64,000 bases of DNA. Origin: Solibacillus sp. FSL K6-1523 (lineage in GTDB: Bacteria > Bacillota > Bacilli > Bacillales_A > Planococcaceae). This document shows, piece after piece, positions 18,038 to 26,493 of this stretch. A program made the position numbers and the translations under genes. Numbering within the stretch: the first letter of the stretch is position 1; the number at the start of each line of letters is the position of its first letter. The stretch spans positions 3,522,001-3,586,000 of the forward strand of contig NZ_JBBOSU010000001.1 in the NCBI RefSeq assembly GCF_038005225.1. Reading direction: 5' to 3'. The notes under the pieces were generated by a model. That model was not told the DNA's origin. It saw only the letters and a list, made by a program, of their open reading frames with translations, and made no database searches.

Positions 18038-19723
18038 TTACAATTTAAACTTTCGAGCTGTTTCGTTTAAAGTTTCCGCCATTGTTGCTAAGTTGACGGC
18101 ACTATTTGTAATTTCATCCATTGAACTCGCTGCTTGTTGAATGGTTGCTGACGTTTCTTCAATACCCGCAGCAGACTGCTCTGATACAGCGGCAATTTCA
18201 TCAACTGATTTATTAATTGTCCCAGTATTATGCACGACGTCCTCAAGCTTTTCTGACATATTTTCAATGCGCTCCGACATCGCATAAACCGCTTCAGCAA
18301 TTTGTGTAAATGTTGCGCCTGTAGAAGCAATTTGTGTTGTGCCTTTTGCTACTTCCTCGTAGCCATTTTCTAAAGATGTAGTCACTATTACAGAGTCTTT
18401 TTGAATCTTTTGTACAATGTTTGTAATATCGCCAACTGAAACAGCTACTTGCTCTGCTAGTTTACGGACCTCATCTGCAACGACTGCAAACCCTTTTCCA
18501 TGCTCACCCGCGCGTGCAGCTTCAATGGCCGCATTAAGTGCTAATAAATTCGTTTGATCCGCAATATTATGAATGACAGAAACTAATGTTGAAATTTCTT
18601 GTGTTTGTTTGCTTAATTCATCTACATTTACAACCGCATCTTTTACAATATGGTCAATTGTCATCATTTGATTCGTTGAGGCTTCCATCAAACCTCTACC
18701 TTCTTCGGTTAGTTTCATCACTTCATCTGAGTAATGATTAACTTCATTACTACTTGTACTTACATCCGTTACCTTTGTTGTAAAGTCCGTCATCGCTGTC
18801 GCAACATCCGAGGCATTACTTGCTTGAATTTCGGTACCGCTTGCAATTTCGGTAACTGTATCTACTATTTGTTCAGTGCCTGTTTTCACTTCTGTTGCCG
18901 ATTGCATCAGTTCTTCACTATGTGCAGCAACGTCATTTGATACCGTTTGAATATCCTTTAATAATCCATTCATCGTCTTTGTCATACTATTTGTAGCCTC
19001 TGTTAGTTGACCAATTTCATCTCTTGAATTCACTTCTAATGCTGGTTCACTTAAGTCTCCATCAGCAATTTGTTGCATACGCTTTGTAACGACCTTAATA
19101 GGTTTTGAGATAATTCGCGCACAAACGATTGCCGTTAATATTGAAATAATCACAATCACAATCCCAACAACCACACTTGCAACTTGCGAAGTTTCTCCAT
19201 CTTTTATTACAACTTCTCCAGAAACACTAATGGATTGTTTTGTTTCATTGGCTAACTTTTCAAAGCCTTGACGAATTTCTGTTCCTTTATCGTCCATCGC
19301 TACTAAATTACGATACGCTAAATCCGCCTTCCCTTGATCGTACACTTCAAATACATCTTTTAAAATAGAGTCACTCCACTCTTTCACCATCACAGAGTAT
19401 TTGTTGAACTCATCTGATTCCGTAAGTGTTAAGCGAATTTCCTCATTTTTAAGCGCCCGTTCCTTATTTTCCGCAAAAATTTCTTTATATTCTTCATTAC
19501 CCGATAATACATAACCTCTCGCCGCAGCAATACGTAATCCAACAGTTGAAGCTAATTCATAATCTGCAATTAATAGTTGTAAATCTTCCTCAACAATATT
19601 TTTCGTCGCCTGATTACTTTGACTCGTTGAATACACATTGTATCCAATATTTAAACAAATGATCGCTACTATTAAACTAAACGCAAATATAATTCTTGCA
19701 TTAACCGTCTTAAAATTCAGCAT
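18038..19723 (-). CDS. Methyl-accepting chemotaxis protein (four-helix-bundle sensor)
   Basis: A 561-residue transmembrane receptor. TM1 lies at about 10-30, an extracytoplasmic helical region of about 150 residues follows (4HB_MCP-like, with no Cache motif), TM2 at about 185-205, then HAMP and the cytoplasmic signalling domain with hairpin tip [35 protein letters not shown]. It lacks the C-terminal CheR-tether pentapeptide. It would send signals to CheA/CheW at the cell pole. ATG with GAGGAGAGATAG upstream. A sigma-D-like promoter lies 62-89 bases upstream. The ligand is unknown. Confidence 0.93.
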   Translation of the reverse strand: MLNFKTVNARIIFAFSLIVAIICLNIGYNVYSTSQSNQATKNIVEEDLQLLIADYELASTVGLRIAAARGYVLSGNEEYKEIFAENKERALKNEEIRLTLTESDEFNKYSVMVKEWSDSILKDVFEVYDQGKADLAYRNLVAMDDKGTEIRQGFEKLANETKQSISVSGEVVIKDGETSQVASVVVGIVIVIISILTAIVCARIISKPIKVVTKRMQQIADGDLSEPALEVNSRDEIGQLTEATNSMTKTMNGLLKDIQTVSNDVAAHSEELMQSATEVKTGTEQIVDTVTEIASGTEIQASNASDVATAMTDFTTKVTDVSTSSNEVNHYSDEVMKLTEEGRGLMEASTNQMMTIDHIVKDAVVNVDELSKQTQEISTLVSVIHNIADQTNLLALNAAIEAARAGEHGKGFAVVADEVRKLAEQVAVSVGDITNIVQKIQKDSVIVTTSLENGYEEVAKGTTQIASTGATFTQIAEAVYAMSERIENMSEKLEDVVHNTGTINKSVDEIAAVSEQSAAGIEETSATIQQAASSMDEITNSAVNLATMAETLNETARKFKL

Positions 19724-20121
19724 TCTATCTCTCCTCGTTTCTTCTAAATTCTAGATTAATAATTTGAAAATTTCTTTCACTTATATATCGTAGTTTTTTT
19801 ATATAAAGTTTAATTAATATACCCTCATTATTTAAAAAATTATCATTTTCACATTCTATTAGCACGAATATAACAATTAAACTGCATTCAAATTGATAAT
19901 TACATAATTTTATCACTTTCTCAGTAAATATGTAATTTTCCTTCTAAAATACATACAAAACCTCAGGACTTATACAATGCTTTAAAAATATATTTAACTA
20001 TCTGGATTGATTAGCTATTCCCCATTCAAAATCCCGAAGTACTTATTTATTAGAATTTCGAGGATAATTGTATTGTCTGGATTATCAACATACAATTATT
20101 AAAAGGGGGATGATTGTATAA
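19724..20121. other. AT-rich divergent intergenic region
   Basis: 398 bp without a convincing gene. A 63-codon open frame (19725-19916, -) has neither composition nor ribosome site to support it. The region holds the chemoreceptor promoter and presumably that of the downstream hydroxylase. Confidence 0.6.
19785..19812 (-). promoter_or_regulatory. Sigma-D-like (flagellar/chemotaxis) promoter
   Basis: On the minus strand TAAA (19809-19812), 16 bases, TACGATAT (19785-19792), against the consensus TAAA-N15-GCCGATAT. It sits upstream of a chemoreceptor gene, as expected. Confidence 0.5.
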
Positions 20122-20733
20122 ATGAAGAAATACTTGAAGGAGTTCGGAACTTTTCCAGATGTCACTGTCATGTTATTAATTTTATTCGTGTGCGCTTCTT
20201 TCACCGTCCCATATGTGCTTCATTTTTGGACGTGGGTTGCTTTAGCTGCGGGGATGCTGACGTATGCTACGAGTGAATATATAATCCACCGATTTTTATT
20301 TCATATTAAGAAGCCAGAAAATCCGTACATGCTGAAGGTGATTAAGCGGTTACATTATGACCACCATGTTGATCCAGACAATTTAAAACTATTATTTTTA
20401 CCGTTATGGTTTAGTATCCCAGGTTTTGTGATTTATAGCCTTATAGCTTTCCTATTAACGGATAGCACAAGTTTGACACTCGCATTTGCAACTGGCTTGG
20501 TCGCTTACTTCCTTTATTATGAGTGGAAGCACTATATCGCACACAGACCGATTCAACCTCGAACGAAATTAGGCAAAAACATAAAAAAACATCATCTATT
20601 ACATCACTTTAAAAATGAAAATTACTGGTTCGGTGTCACACATACATCGCTCGATAAAACATTGGGCACGTTTAAAGTGAGCAAGGATGTTGCCAAAAGC
20701 CAAACTGCGCGTGATTTGGAGAAACGGGTATAA
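20122..20733 (+). CDS. Fatty acid hydroxylase / sterol desaturase superfamily protein
   Basis: The 203-residue integral membrane protein has the di-iron histidine boxes of the superfamily: HRFLFH (about 55-60), HYDHH (about 77-81), HYIAHR (about 141-146) and HHLLHH (about 157-162), between four hydrophobic helices. It would hydroxylate or desaturate a lipid or carotenoid-type substrate with O2; the true substrate is not evident. GGGGGATG precedes the start at a suitable distance. No operon partner. Confidence 0.88.
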   Translation: MKKYLKEFGTFPDVTVMLLILFVCASFTVPYVLHFWTWVALAAGMLTYATSEYIIHRFLFHIKKPENPYMLKVIKRLHYDHHVDPDNLKLLFLPLWFSIPGFVIYSLIAFLLTDSTSLTLAFATGLVAYFLYYEWKHYIAHRPIQPRTKLGKNIKKHHLLHHFKNENYWFGVTHTSLDKTLGTFKVSKDVAKSQTARDLEKRV

Positions 20734-20779
20734 ACAAACTCTTCATTTTATTTGTTATGGTAGATTGTCTTATTACTAG

Positions 20780-20818
20780 GCAAGCTTCTCCCACTTATAG
20801 TGGCGACAGATGCTTGCT
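20780..20818 (+). repeat. Hairpin resembling the first module of the stop-codon repeat (degenerate)
   Basis: GCAAGC/GCTTGC encloses CCCACTTATAGTGGCGACAGATGC, similar to the CTACTTATAAG...TGAATGC segment of copies 3-5. It lies about 47 bases after the hydroxylase stop in the same relative sense. There is no U tract, so termination is doubtful. Confidence 0.35.
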
Positions 20819-20860
20819 TATTCGTTTATATAGAAGGATTCATTTTTTTCTAACAACAAA

Positions 20861-20892
20861 AATCATCTCCCTATCGTTCGGGGAGATGATTC
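20861..20892 (-). terminator. Intrinsic terminator of sulfur-uptake operon
   Basis: AATCATCTCCCC...GGGAGATGATT, followed on the minus strand by TTTTGTTG. Just after the TusA-like gene. Confidence 0.85.
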
Positions 20893-20903
20893 GCACAGTT
20901 TCA

Positions 20904-21128
20904 TTATTTCTTTTTAATCGTAATGGTCCAAGCAGCTTCTCCTACTTGCTCATACTCTGTTACTTCATGCCCCTCTTCAGCTGCCCAGCGAGGTATAGAT
21001 TCTGTCCCTTGTGTACAATCAAATTGCACTTCAAGTTCGTCACCCGAATTTAAATCTTTTATGGCCTCTTTTGCTTCTACTAAAGGAAATGGACAAACCA
21101 TCCCCATTACTTCTAATGTCTTTTTCAT
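20904..21128 (-). CDS. TusA/SirA-family sulfur carrier
   Basis: The 74-residue protein has the TusA signature around the active cysteine (VMGMVCPFPLVEAKEAI, CPxP motif) and the C-terminal strand WTITIKKK. Such proteins carry persulfide sulfur. The gene is 16 bases downstream of a YeeE/YedE-family permease, the standard pair (TsuB with TsuA) for thiosulfate uptake. The ATG at 21128 has AAGGAG eight bases upstream; a GTG three codons earlier overlaps that site. Confidence 0.9.
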   Translation of the reverse strand: MKKTLEVMGMVCPFPLVEAKEAIKDLNSGDELEVQFDCTQGTESIPRWAAEEGHEVTEYEQVGEAAWTITIKKK

Positions 21129-21143
21129 ATTAAACACTCCTTT

Positions 21144-22208
21144 TTATGATGCTGTCGCAACTTGAACAGCTTGCTTTGCCTTTTTACGTGGACGAACGAA
21201 TACAAAATAAGAAGCGGTCCATGTACCTAATATTGTAAACCCTAATGAAATCCAACCTTGCCAAGTCATCATAGCTGTCATGACTAAACCGTTACCAATT
21301 GAACAGCCCCCCGCTAATCCTGCACCAAAGCCCATCATTAGACCTCCACCAAAACTGCTAATGGCTGTTTTCGTATCCGGCATACGGAATCGGAATTCGC
21401 CGCTCATTTTCGCAGCAAATAATGACCCCAAGAAAATACCAAGCACTAGGAAAACGCCCCAGTTGATGAAGCTAATTTCACCTGTCACTAAAAATTGTAA
21501 AATGTTCGCTGACGGTGTAGTAATTCCTAATCCACCTATACGCCCAGTAGCGACACTTAATGGCCATGCTAATGTTGCAATGACCCCAATGATTGCAGCA
21601 GTTGCAAACGGATTCCAACGTTTTTCAAATAAAATATGTGCTAAGCCCGTCTTTTTTGGCTTTAAACCTGGAATTTTTAATCGTGGCTTTTTTAGCTCAC
21701 GGTACATAATAATTGAAACAATACCTACAAAAATCGCAATGACGATCCAATTATTGATACCGAATGTGTCGGCGATTGAATTTGTTTCAATGCGTGTTTC
21801 TTTAACAGCTGTATCGATTGGTAACAGTACACCTGACTTCATCATTGCAGCTACGAGCATGTAACCAGCTAAAGCAATCCAACTACCAAGTAACCCTTCA
21901 CCCGCACGATACCAAGTACCCGTTGCACAGCCCCCAGCAAAAATAATGCCAAGTCCGAAAATAAATGAACCTACAATAACCGCCACAACCGGTAAACTAC
22001 CTGCACTAAATTCAAAGATACCTAAACTGATTAATGTATACACGCCAACACTTTGAATGGCAATCGCAAGAAGTAATGCATAAAACATGCGATTATTTTT
22101 CACCAAGTACATGTCACGAAATCCACCTGTTAAACAAAAGCGCCCTCGTTGCATAACAAATCCGAGTAACGCTCCACAAATTAGTCCTGAAATAATCATT
22201 TGAATCAT
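21144..22208 (-). CDS. YeeE/YedE-family thiosulfate (sulfur) transporter
   Basis: The 354-residue permease has about nine to ten hydrophobic helices and the conserved cysteine motifs of the family: GGCATGTWYRAGEG (about 93-106) and GGCSIGNGLVMTAMM (about 304-318), through which thiosulfate is passed by Cys-based steps. It forms an operon with the TusA-like carrier. A promoter lies upstream, AAAGGTG precedes the ATG, and a second ATG three codons in is possible. The protein is close in length to characterised TsuA. Confidence 0.9.
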   Translation of the reverse strand: MIQMIISGLICGALLGFVMQRGRFCLTGGFRDMYLVKNNRMFYALLLAIAIQSVGVYTLISLGIFEFSAGSLPVVAVIVGSFIFGLGIIFAGGCATGTWYRAGEGLLGSWIALAGYMLVAAMMKSGVLLPIDTAVKETRIETNSIADTFGINNWIVIAIFVGIVSIIMYRELKKPRLKIPGLKPKKTGLAHILFEKRWNPFATAAIIGVIATLAWPLSVATGRIGGLGITTPSANILQFLVTGEISFINWGVFLVLGIFLGSLFAAKMSGEFRFRMPDTKTAISSFGGGLMMGFGAGLAGGCSIGNGLVMTAMMTWQGWISLGFTILGTWTASYFVFVRPRKKAKQAVQVATAS

Positions 22209-22249
22209 ATAACCACACCTTTCTCAATACCTTAGTAATCTTATCTGTT

Positions 22250-22279
22250 ATAATACCACCTAACTTACTATGAATTCAA
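22250..22279 (-). promoter_or_regulatory. Promoter of sulfur-uptake operon
   Basis: On the minus strand TTGAAT (22274-22279), 18 bases, TATTAT (22250-22255), about 42 bases before the ATG. Confidence 0.45.
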
Positions 22280-22342
22280 CCGCTTTTATAAAATATTCTA
22301 AAAATTTAAAATCCATATTTGTTTTCGCAGTTAAAATAATGA

Positions 22343-22383
22343 CAGCCCCCATTGATGGATTAAATCAACGGGGCCTTTTATTG
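22343..22383 (+). terminator. Terminator-like hairpin between divergent genes
   Basis: GCCCCCATTGAT...ATCAACGGGGC followed by CTTTTATT on the plus strand, with one mismatch. No plus-strand gene ends just before it, so it may insulate the two divergent units or end a short transcript. Confidence 0.45.
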
Positions 22384-22513
22384 TTGATAATTCACTTTAC
22401 TCGTCGTAATTACACATAATTCAATTGTCATAATTTTCACGTTTTTAAATTATATATAAATATCGTGATAAAATAAAACGAAAAATAATTCCATAAAAAG
22501 GATAAGGTGATTT

Positions 22514-23158
22514 ATGAAGTTGATAATGGAAAATAAAGAGCAAACAATTTTTGATCATGTAGGAAATAAAATAATATTGGATAGAGAAATTGATATTCTC
22601 ACTCGATTGGAAGAACCATTGATCGTGACTTTAAGTAATGTTTTAAGCAATGAAGAATGCGATGAACTCATTCGTTTATCAAAAGATAAATTGCAGCGTT
22701 CCAAAATCGGCGCTACACGTGAAGTCAATGCACAGAGGACAAGTAGCAGCATGTTTTTTGAAGAAAGTGAAAACGAATTGATTACGACCATTGAACAAAG
22801 AATCTCTTCTATTATGAATATTCCTATTGAACACGGAGAAGGTATCCAAATCCTTCAGTATACACCGGGGCAAGAGTATAAGGCTCATTATGATTTCTTT
22901 TCATCAACTAGTAAATTAGCAAATAATAATCGAATTAGCACGCTCGTTATGTACTTAAATGATGTCGAAGAAGGGGGCGAAACCTTCTTCCCAAAACTGA
23001 ATTTATCCGTAATACCACAAAAGGGAATGGCGGTTTATTTCGAGTATTTTTATAACGACGAAAATGTAAACGAGTTAACATTACACGGAGGCGCACCTGT
23101 TATTACGGGTGAAAAGTGGGTTGCGACACAGTGGATGCGAAAGCAAAAAATAAGATAA
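22514..23158 (+). CDS. 2-oxoglutarate/Fe(II) dioxygenase, prolyl 4-hydroxylase type
   Basis: A 214-residue P4Hc-like dioxygenase. The iron ligands are His125 and Asp127 (AHYDFF) and distal His191 (TLHGGAPV). The 2-oxoglutarate lysine follows in TGEKWVATQWMR. The motif NRISTLVMYLNDVEEGGETFFP is diagnostic. Bacillus anthracis-type P4H proteins hydroxylate prolyl residues, probably in translation factors or collagen-like repeats; the target here is not seen. It is a single-gene unit with AAGGATAAGGTG before the ATG and a strong terminator after. Confidence 0.92.
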   Translation: MKLIMENKEQTIFDHVGNKIILDREIDILTRLEEPLIVTLSNVLSNEECDELIRLSKDKLQRSKIGATREVNAQRTSSSMFFEESENELITTIEQRISSIMNIPIEHGEGIQILQYTPGQEYKAHYDFFSSTSKLANNNRISTLVMYLNDVEEGGETFFPKLNLSVIPQKGMAVYFEYFYNDENVNELTLHGGAPVITGEKWVATQWMRKQKIR

Positions 23159-23159
23159 A

Positions 23160-23201
23160 AAAATTAAGCCCGAGCATTTTAGCTCAGGCTTAATTTTTTA
23201 T
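23160..23201. terminator. Bidirectional intrinsic terminator
   Basis: AAATTAAGCCcGAGC / GCTCaGGCTTAATTTTTT between convergent genes. Confidence 0.9.
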
Positions 23202-23202
23202 T

Positions 23203-24702
23203 TTATAGAACCTCTACCTGCCCCATCATCCCGTTTTCTTCGTGCTCAAGGATGTGACAGTGGAACATATAAATCCCTTTATTATTGAACTTTACCGCTA
23301 ACTTAAATGTTTCTCCAGCGTCAATGGCGATCGTATCTTTCCAACCTTGTTCGCTCGCTGGTGGTTCTTTACCATCAATAGATACGATTTTAAACTGTGT
23401 CCCATGAATATGGAACGGATGCGTCATGCCACCCATCATATCTGGCTTATTGTAAATTTCCCAAATTTCTGTGTCTCCTTGTTTTTGCGTAAAGTCAATT
23501 CGGTTCATATCAAATTGCTTATTATTAATCGTTACCATTCTGCCCATCCCAAAAAGCTCAAGCTTCTTCGTAACAGGTAAATTTCTTTCCTCATCTGTAA
23601 CATGATAGTTATTTAAATTTACCGCTATTTCATCTGAGCCATTTGTTTTTTGTTCATTAATCGTAAATGGTAATAAAATGGCGCCGCTTTCATTTAATAG
23701 TGCAATATCACTCGCTGCATCATATTTCGAAAAGTCTACAATAATTTCAGCGCGTTCACCTGGAGTTAACGTAATTTCTTGCAAATCATTTGGTTTATTG
23801 ACAAAACCGCCATCTGTCGCAATTTGTTGGAATGTATCCCCCGTATTTAGTCGATACGTATAATTCCGCGCGTTCGATCCATTTACTAAACGCAAACGAA
23901 CCTTTTCTTTACCTACTGTAAGCCTCGGATTAATGGTACCGTTTATTAACAGCGTATCACCAATCGTTCCATCCTCATTGCGCACAAGTTGGTAATTTAA
24001 TTGCTTATTGTCATCAAATTGCTTATCTTGGAAAACTAAAGGGAAATCATTCACACCATAATCATTTGGTAATCCATTTGTTTTCGTTTGCTGATCCTCC
24101 ACATAAATCAATCCCGCTAACCCTTCATATACTTGCGATGCCGTTGCTCCTTCAGGATGTGGATGAAACCATAATGTTGCCGCTCCTTGATCCACCGTAA
24201 ATTTTACATCCTTCGTTTCGCCCGGCTTCACATGATTGTGTGGACCGCCATCACCTGCTCCTGGAATATCTAGTCCATGCCAATGAAATGTTGTCGTTTC
24301 ATCCAACTCATTTTTCGTTCTAAATGTAACCTCTTCCCCTTCATTCACTTGAAGTACAGGTCCTAAAAATGAGCCATTATAGCCTAATGTTTTTGTTTGA
24401 ATACCGTCGAAAATTTCCGTTTGCCCACTTTGCGCAGTAATCGGATAAATATTCCCTCCTCCATCTTGTGGTTTCAATAATGGTGGAATCGCAAGTTCAT
24501 TTTCTCCAGTTGAATTATTTAGTGCGAGCGGATTCGTATGGCTCATGTGACCGTTCTCCATCTCACCAGCCATATTATGCATTTCATCCTCAGACATATT
24601 CTGGTGATCCATCATGTCATGCGACTCCGATTTCCCCACACTACACCCACCAAGCAATGCAGCACTAAGCAATATTCCAATAACTTTTGTCGATGATTTC
24701 AT
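23203..24702 (-). CDS. Multicopper oxidase lipoprotein
   Basis: A 499-residue exported oxidase. It has a lipoprotein signal with lipobox LGGC (Cys near residue 20), then a Met/His-rich stretch (HDMMDHQNMSEDEMHNMAGEM) able to bind copper, then three cupredoxin domains. All copper sites are present: HWHG, HPHPEG, HPFHIHG and HCHILEHEENGMM, including the axial Met. It resembles CueO/CopA/CotA-type oxidases and probably oxidises Cu(I) or phenols at the outer membrane face. The ATG at 24702 has GAGGAGG six bases upstream; an earlier ATG overlaps that site. It is the last gene of the HK-RR-CcdA-oxidase run. Confidence 0.93.
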   Translation of the reverse strand: MKSSTKVIGILLSAALLGGCSVGKSESHDMMDHQNMSEDEMHNMAGEMENGHMSHTNPLALNNSTGENELAIPPLLKPQDGGGNIYPITAQSGQTEIFDGIQTKTLGYNGSFLGPVLQVNEGEEVTFRTKNELDETTTFHWHGLDIPGAGDGGPHNHVKPGETKDVKFTVDQGAATLWFHPHPEGATASQVYEGLAGLIYVEDQQTKTNGLPNDYGVNDFPLVFQDKQFDDNKQLNYQLVRNEDGTIGDTLLINGTINPRLTVGKEKVRLRLVNGSNARNYTYRLNTGDTFQQIATDGGFVNKPNDLQEITLTPGERAEIIVDFSKYDAASDIALLNESGAILLPFTINEQKTNGSDEIAVNLNNYHVTDEERNLPVTKKLELFGMGRMVTINNKQFDMNRIDFTQKQGDTEIWEIYNKPDMMGGMTHPFHIHGTQFKIVSIDGKEPPASEQGWKDTIAIDAGETFKLAVKFNNKGIYMFHCHILEHEENGMMGQVEVL

Positions 24703-24778
24703 ACTGTTCCTCCTCATAATTCTTATATCTCAAAGATAACAAACAATTATGGAGAAAATATGGAGAGGTAACGCATAA

Positions 24779-25507
24779 TCACCAATATGTAATTGTATCC
24801 AATATGCCGATGATAATTAGGAGAACACCAGCGACTTTTTGAATTAACCGTCCGATTTTCATACTCTTTTTCATAATAATTCCTCTTACGCCAAAGTACC
24901 AAATAAGCCCTAAAATGATGAGCAGCGGCAAAGACGTCATAACGCCGAATATAGCAGGCAATACAATGCCATAAGGTGTGGCAATAACGGTCGGCATTAG
25001 CCATACAAAAAAGAGGACAAACATTGTCGGACAAAATGCCATTGCAAAGCTAGCTCCAAGTAAAAAGGAACCCATTTTCCCTTGCTTTAAAATCTTTGGC
25101 ATATATTTTGAAAGCCCATCAAGAAACCGCAACTTTAAAAAGCCAAGTAAAACTAATCCCGTCACGATGAACAGTGGGCCCATTGCTTTACGGAATACCG
25201 GAAAATATTCTGTCAGCTTTGTCTCAAATGACTGCCCAAAAACCCAAGCAAGCAAACCAATGGACGTGTAAACGACAACTTTCCCGAACATAAAAGCAAT
25301 AATTTCTCCCCAGTTATTATCCATTTGTATGGCACGATTTCCGTATAAAGTAATCGCACTCATATTGCCTGTCAGTTGACACGGTGCCAATGCGCCAATT
25401 AAACCAAGTAGAATTGCAATAATAATTGGTGAATGCTCATACGAATGTAGAAATGTAGAAACCGGTCCACTAATCGTTTGACTTATTTGGGACAGCCAAC
25501 TATACAT
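24779..25507 (-). CDS. CcdA/DsbD-like (TauE/SafE superfamily) membrane protein
   Basis: The 242-residue protein has six hydrophobic helices and two cysteine motifs in helices 1 and 4: LAPCQLTGNM (about 42-51) and AFCPTMFVLFF (about 156-166). This is the arrangement of CcdA/DsbD-type thiol electron carriers and of copper-associated SafE-like proteins. It sits 37 bases after the response regulator gene and 77 before the copper oxidase, so it most likely supplies reductant or helps metal handling for that oxidase. This last point is inference. Confidence 0.8.
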   Translation of the reverse strand: MYSWLSQISQTISGPVSTFLHSYEHSPIIIAILLGLIGALAPCQLTGNMSAITLYGNRAIQMDNNWGEIIAFMFGKVVVYTSIGLLAWVFGQSFETKLTEYFPVFRKAMGPLFIVTGLVLLGFLKLRFLDGLSKYMPKILKQGKMGSFLLGASFAMAFCPTMFVLFFVWLMPTVIATPYGIVLPAIFGVMTSLPLLIILGLIWYFGVRGIIMKKSMKIGRLIQKVAGVLLIIIGILDTITYW

Positions 25508-25543
25508 GTAAAAACCACCTTCTTGCGTTCATTTATAGATAAT

Positions 25544-26221
25544 TCAACTCCATTTATAACCTATGCCCCACACCGTTTTAAGAAATTCTTCGATGGGAAA
25601 TCCACCGTTTCGTAATTTCTCTCTTAAATTGCGAATATGCGAATCCACTGTGCGCACATCTGTATACGTATCAAATTCCCAGCCACTTGCCATAAGCTCT
25701 TCCCGTGTAAATGTCTTTGCTGGTCTAGAAATTAACGCCTTTATAATCAAAAATTCCTTTAGTGTAAGCTGTGCAGTTAAATCTTTGTAATTTAAAGCGT
25801 ATGCTTCCGTATTTAAAGAAAAATCAAGATATTGTATTTGCTCCTTTGCTCCTGCATCTTGAGCAACTCGGCGAAGAAGTGCACCTACTCTTGCCACCAA
25901 CTCCCCTTCATCAAAAGGCTTGGTCACATAATCATCCGCTCCAGTATCCAAACCTTTCACTAAATCCAACTTATCTGATCTCGCTGTTAGCAAAATGATC
26001 GGTACATTCGAAAATTCACGAATCGCTTTACAAACTTCCCAGCCATTCATTTCTGGCATCATCACATCGAGTAAAACAAGATCAATTTTTGTTTTCTTTA
26101 ATGTTTCAATAGCCTTCTTACCACCCGTTACTTTAATGCATTGATAGCCATGTGGTTTGAGAAATAATTCCACTAAATCTAACATTCTTTGCTCGTCATC
26201 GACTAATAAAATCGTTTGCAT
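25544..26221 (-). CDS. OmpR/PhoB-family response regulator
   Basis: A 225-residue regulator. The receiver domain begins MQTILLVDDEQ, with acidic pair D-D, phospho-acceptor Asp in VLLDVMMPEMNGW and Lys in VTKPF. A winged-helix Trans_reg_C domain follows (LTLKEFLIIKALISRPAKTFTREELM...VDSHIRNLREKL...TVWGIGYKW). It pairs with the sensor kinase gene just upstream, from which it is separated by repeat copy 3. The ATG at 26221 gives the standard N-terminus. GGGAGG lies 13 bases away, adjacent to the end of the repeat, a somewhat long distance. Confidence 0.93.
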   Translation of the reverse strand: MQTILLVDDEQRMLDLVELFLKPHGYQCIKVTGGKKAIETLKKTKIDLVLLDVMMPEMNGWEVCKAIREFSNVPIILLTARSDKLDLVKGLDTGADDYVTKPFDEGELVARVGALLRRVAQDAGAKEQIQYLDFSLNTEAYALNYKDLTAQLTLKEFLIIKALISRPAKTFTREELMASGWEFDTYTDVRTVDSHIRNLREKLRNGGFPIEEFLKTVWGIGYKWS

Positions 26222-26243
26222 ATAAACTCTCAAGCCTCCCAAT

Positions 26244-26493
26244 CAATTACGTCTCGGCGAAATTGCGTCCAGATTTTTTCGGGCTCGCCCGAAAAACTTC
26301 CATTAAAAAATCTGTGACATCCGCCAGAGCTTAGGTCAACACGATGTTGATCACAAAGGCGTTGTCACAGGACGTGACGGGTTTAGCCTTTGTTCCCCAA
26401 TTCAGCCGGGGTTTGAACCCCCACTGAATAGAATTGCATCTTTTAGCATTCATCCCCACTTATAGTAGTAGAGGAATTCTGCTGAATCAAGTT
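26244..26493 (-). repeat. Stop-codon-associated modular hairpin repeat, copy 3 (long form)
   Basis: In the sense of the sensor kinase gene its first bases (AACTTGATTCAGC) overlap the kinase TAA stop by two bases. Then follow a CTACTACTATAAGTGGGG segment, TGAATGCTAAA, the hairpin ATTCAG..GGGGTTCAAACCCC..CTGAAT, the hairpins GTCACGTCCTGTGAC and TCAACATCGTGTTGA, the block GGCGGATGTCACAG, the stem around TTTTTCGGGCGAGCCCGAAAAA, and the closing CAATTTCGCCGAGACGTAATTG. It lies inside an operon, and the next gene's GGGAGG follows at once. Confidence 0.9.

Noticed and set aside
19725-19916. 63-codon frame upstream of the chemoreceptor
   Set aside because: No ribosome site, AT-driven composition, and it overlaps the sigma-D-like promoter.
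24747-25034. Frames inside other genes in alternative phases, for example this one within the CcdA-like gene
   Set aside because: They lie within strongly supported genes on the same or opposite strand and lack starts, ribosome sites or family motifs.
26395-26420. GGGGTTCAAACCCC as part of a tRNA gene
   Set aside because: No D arm, anticodon arm or acceptor stem can be folded around it in any copy; no tRNA was found in the window.
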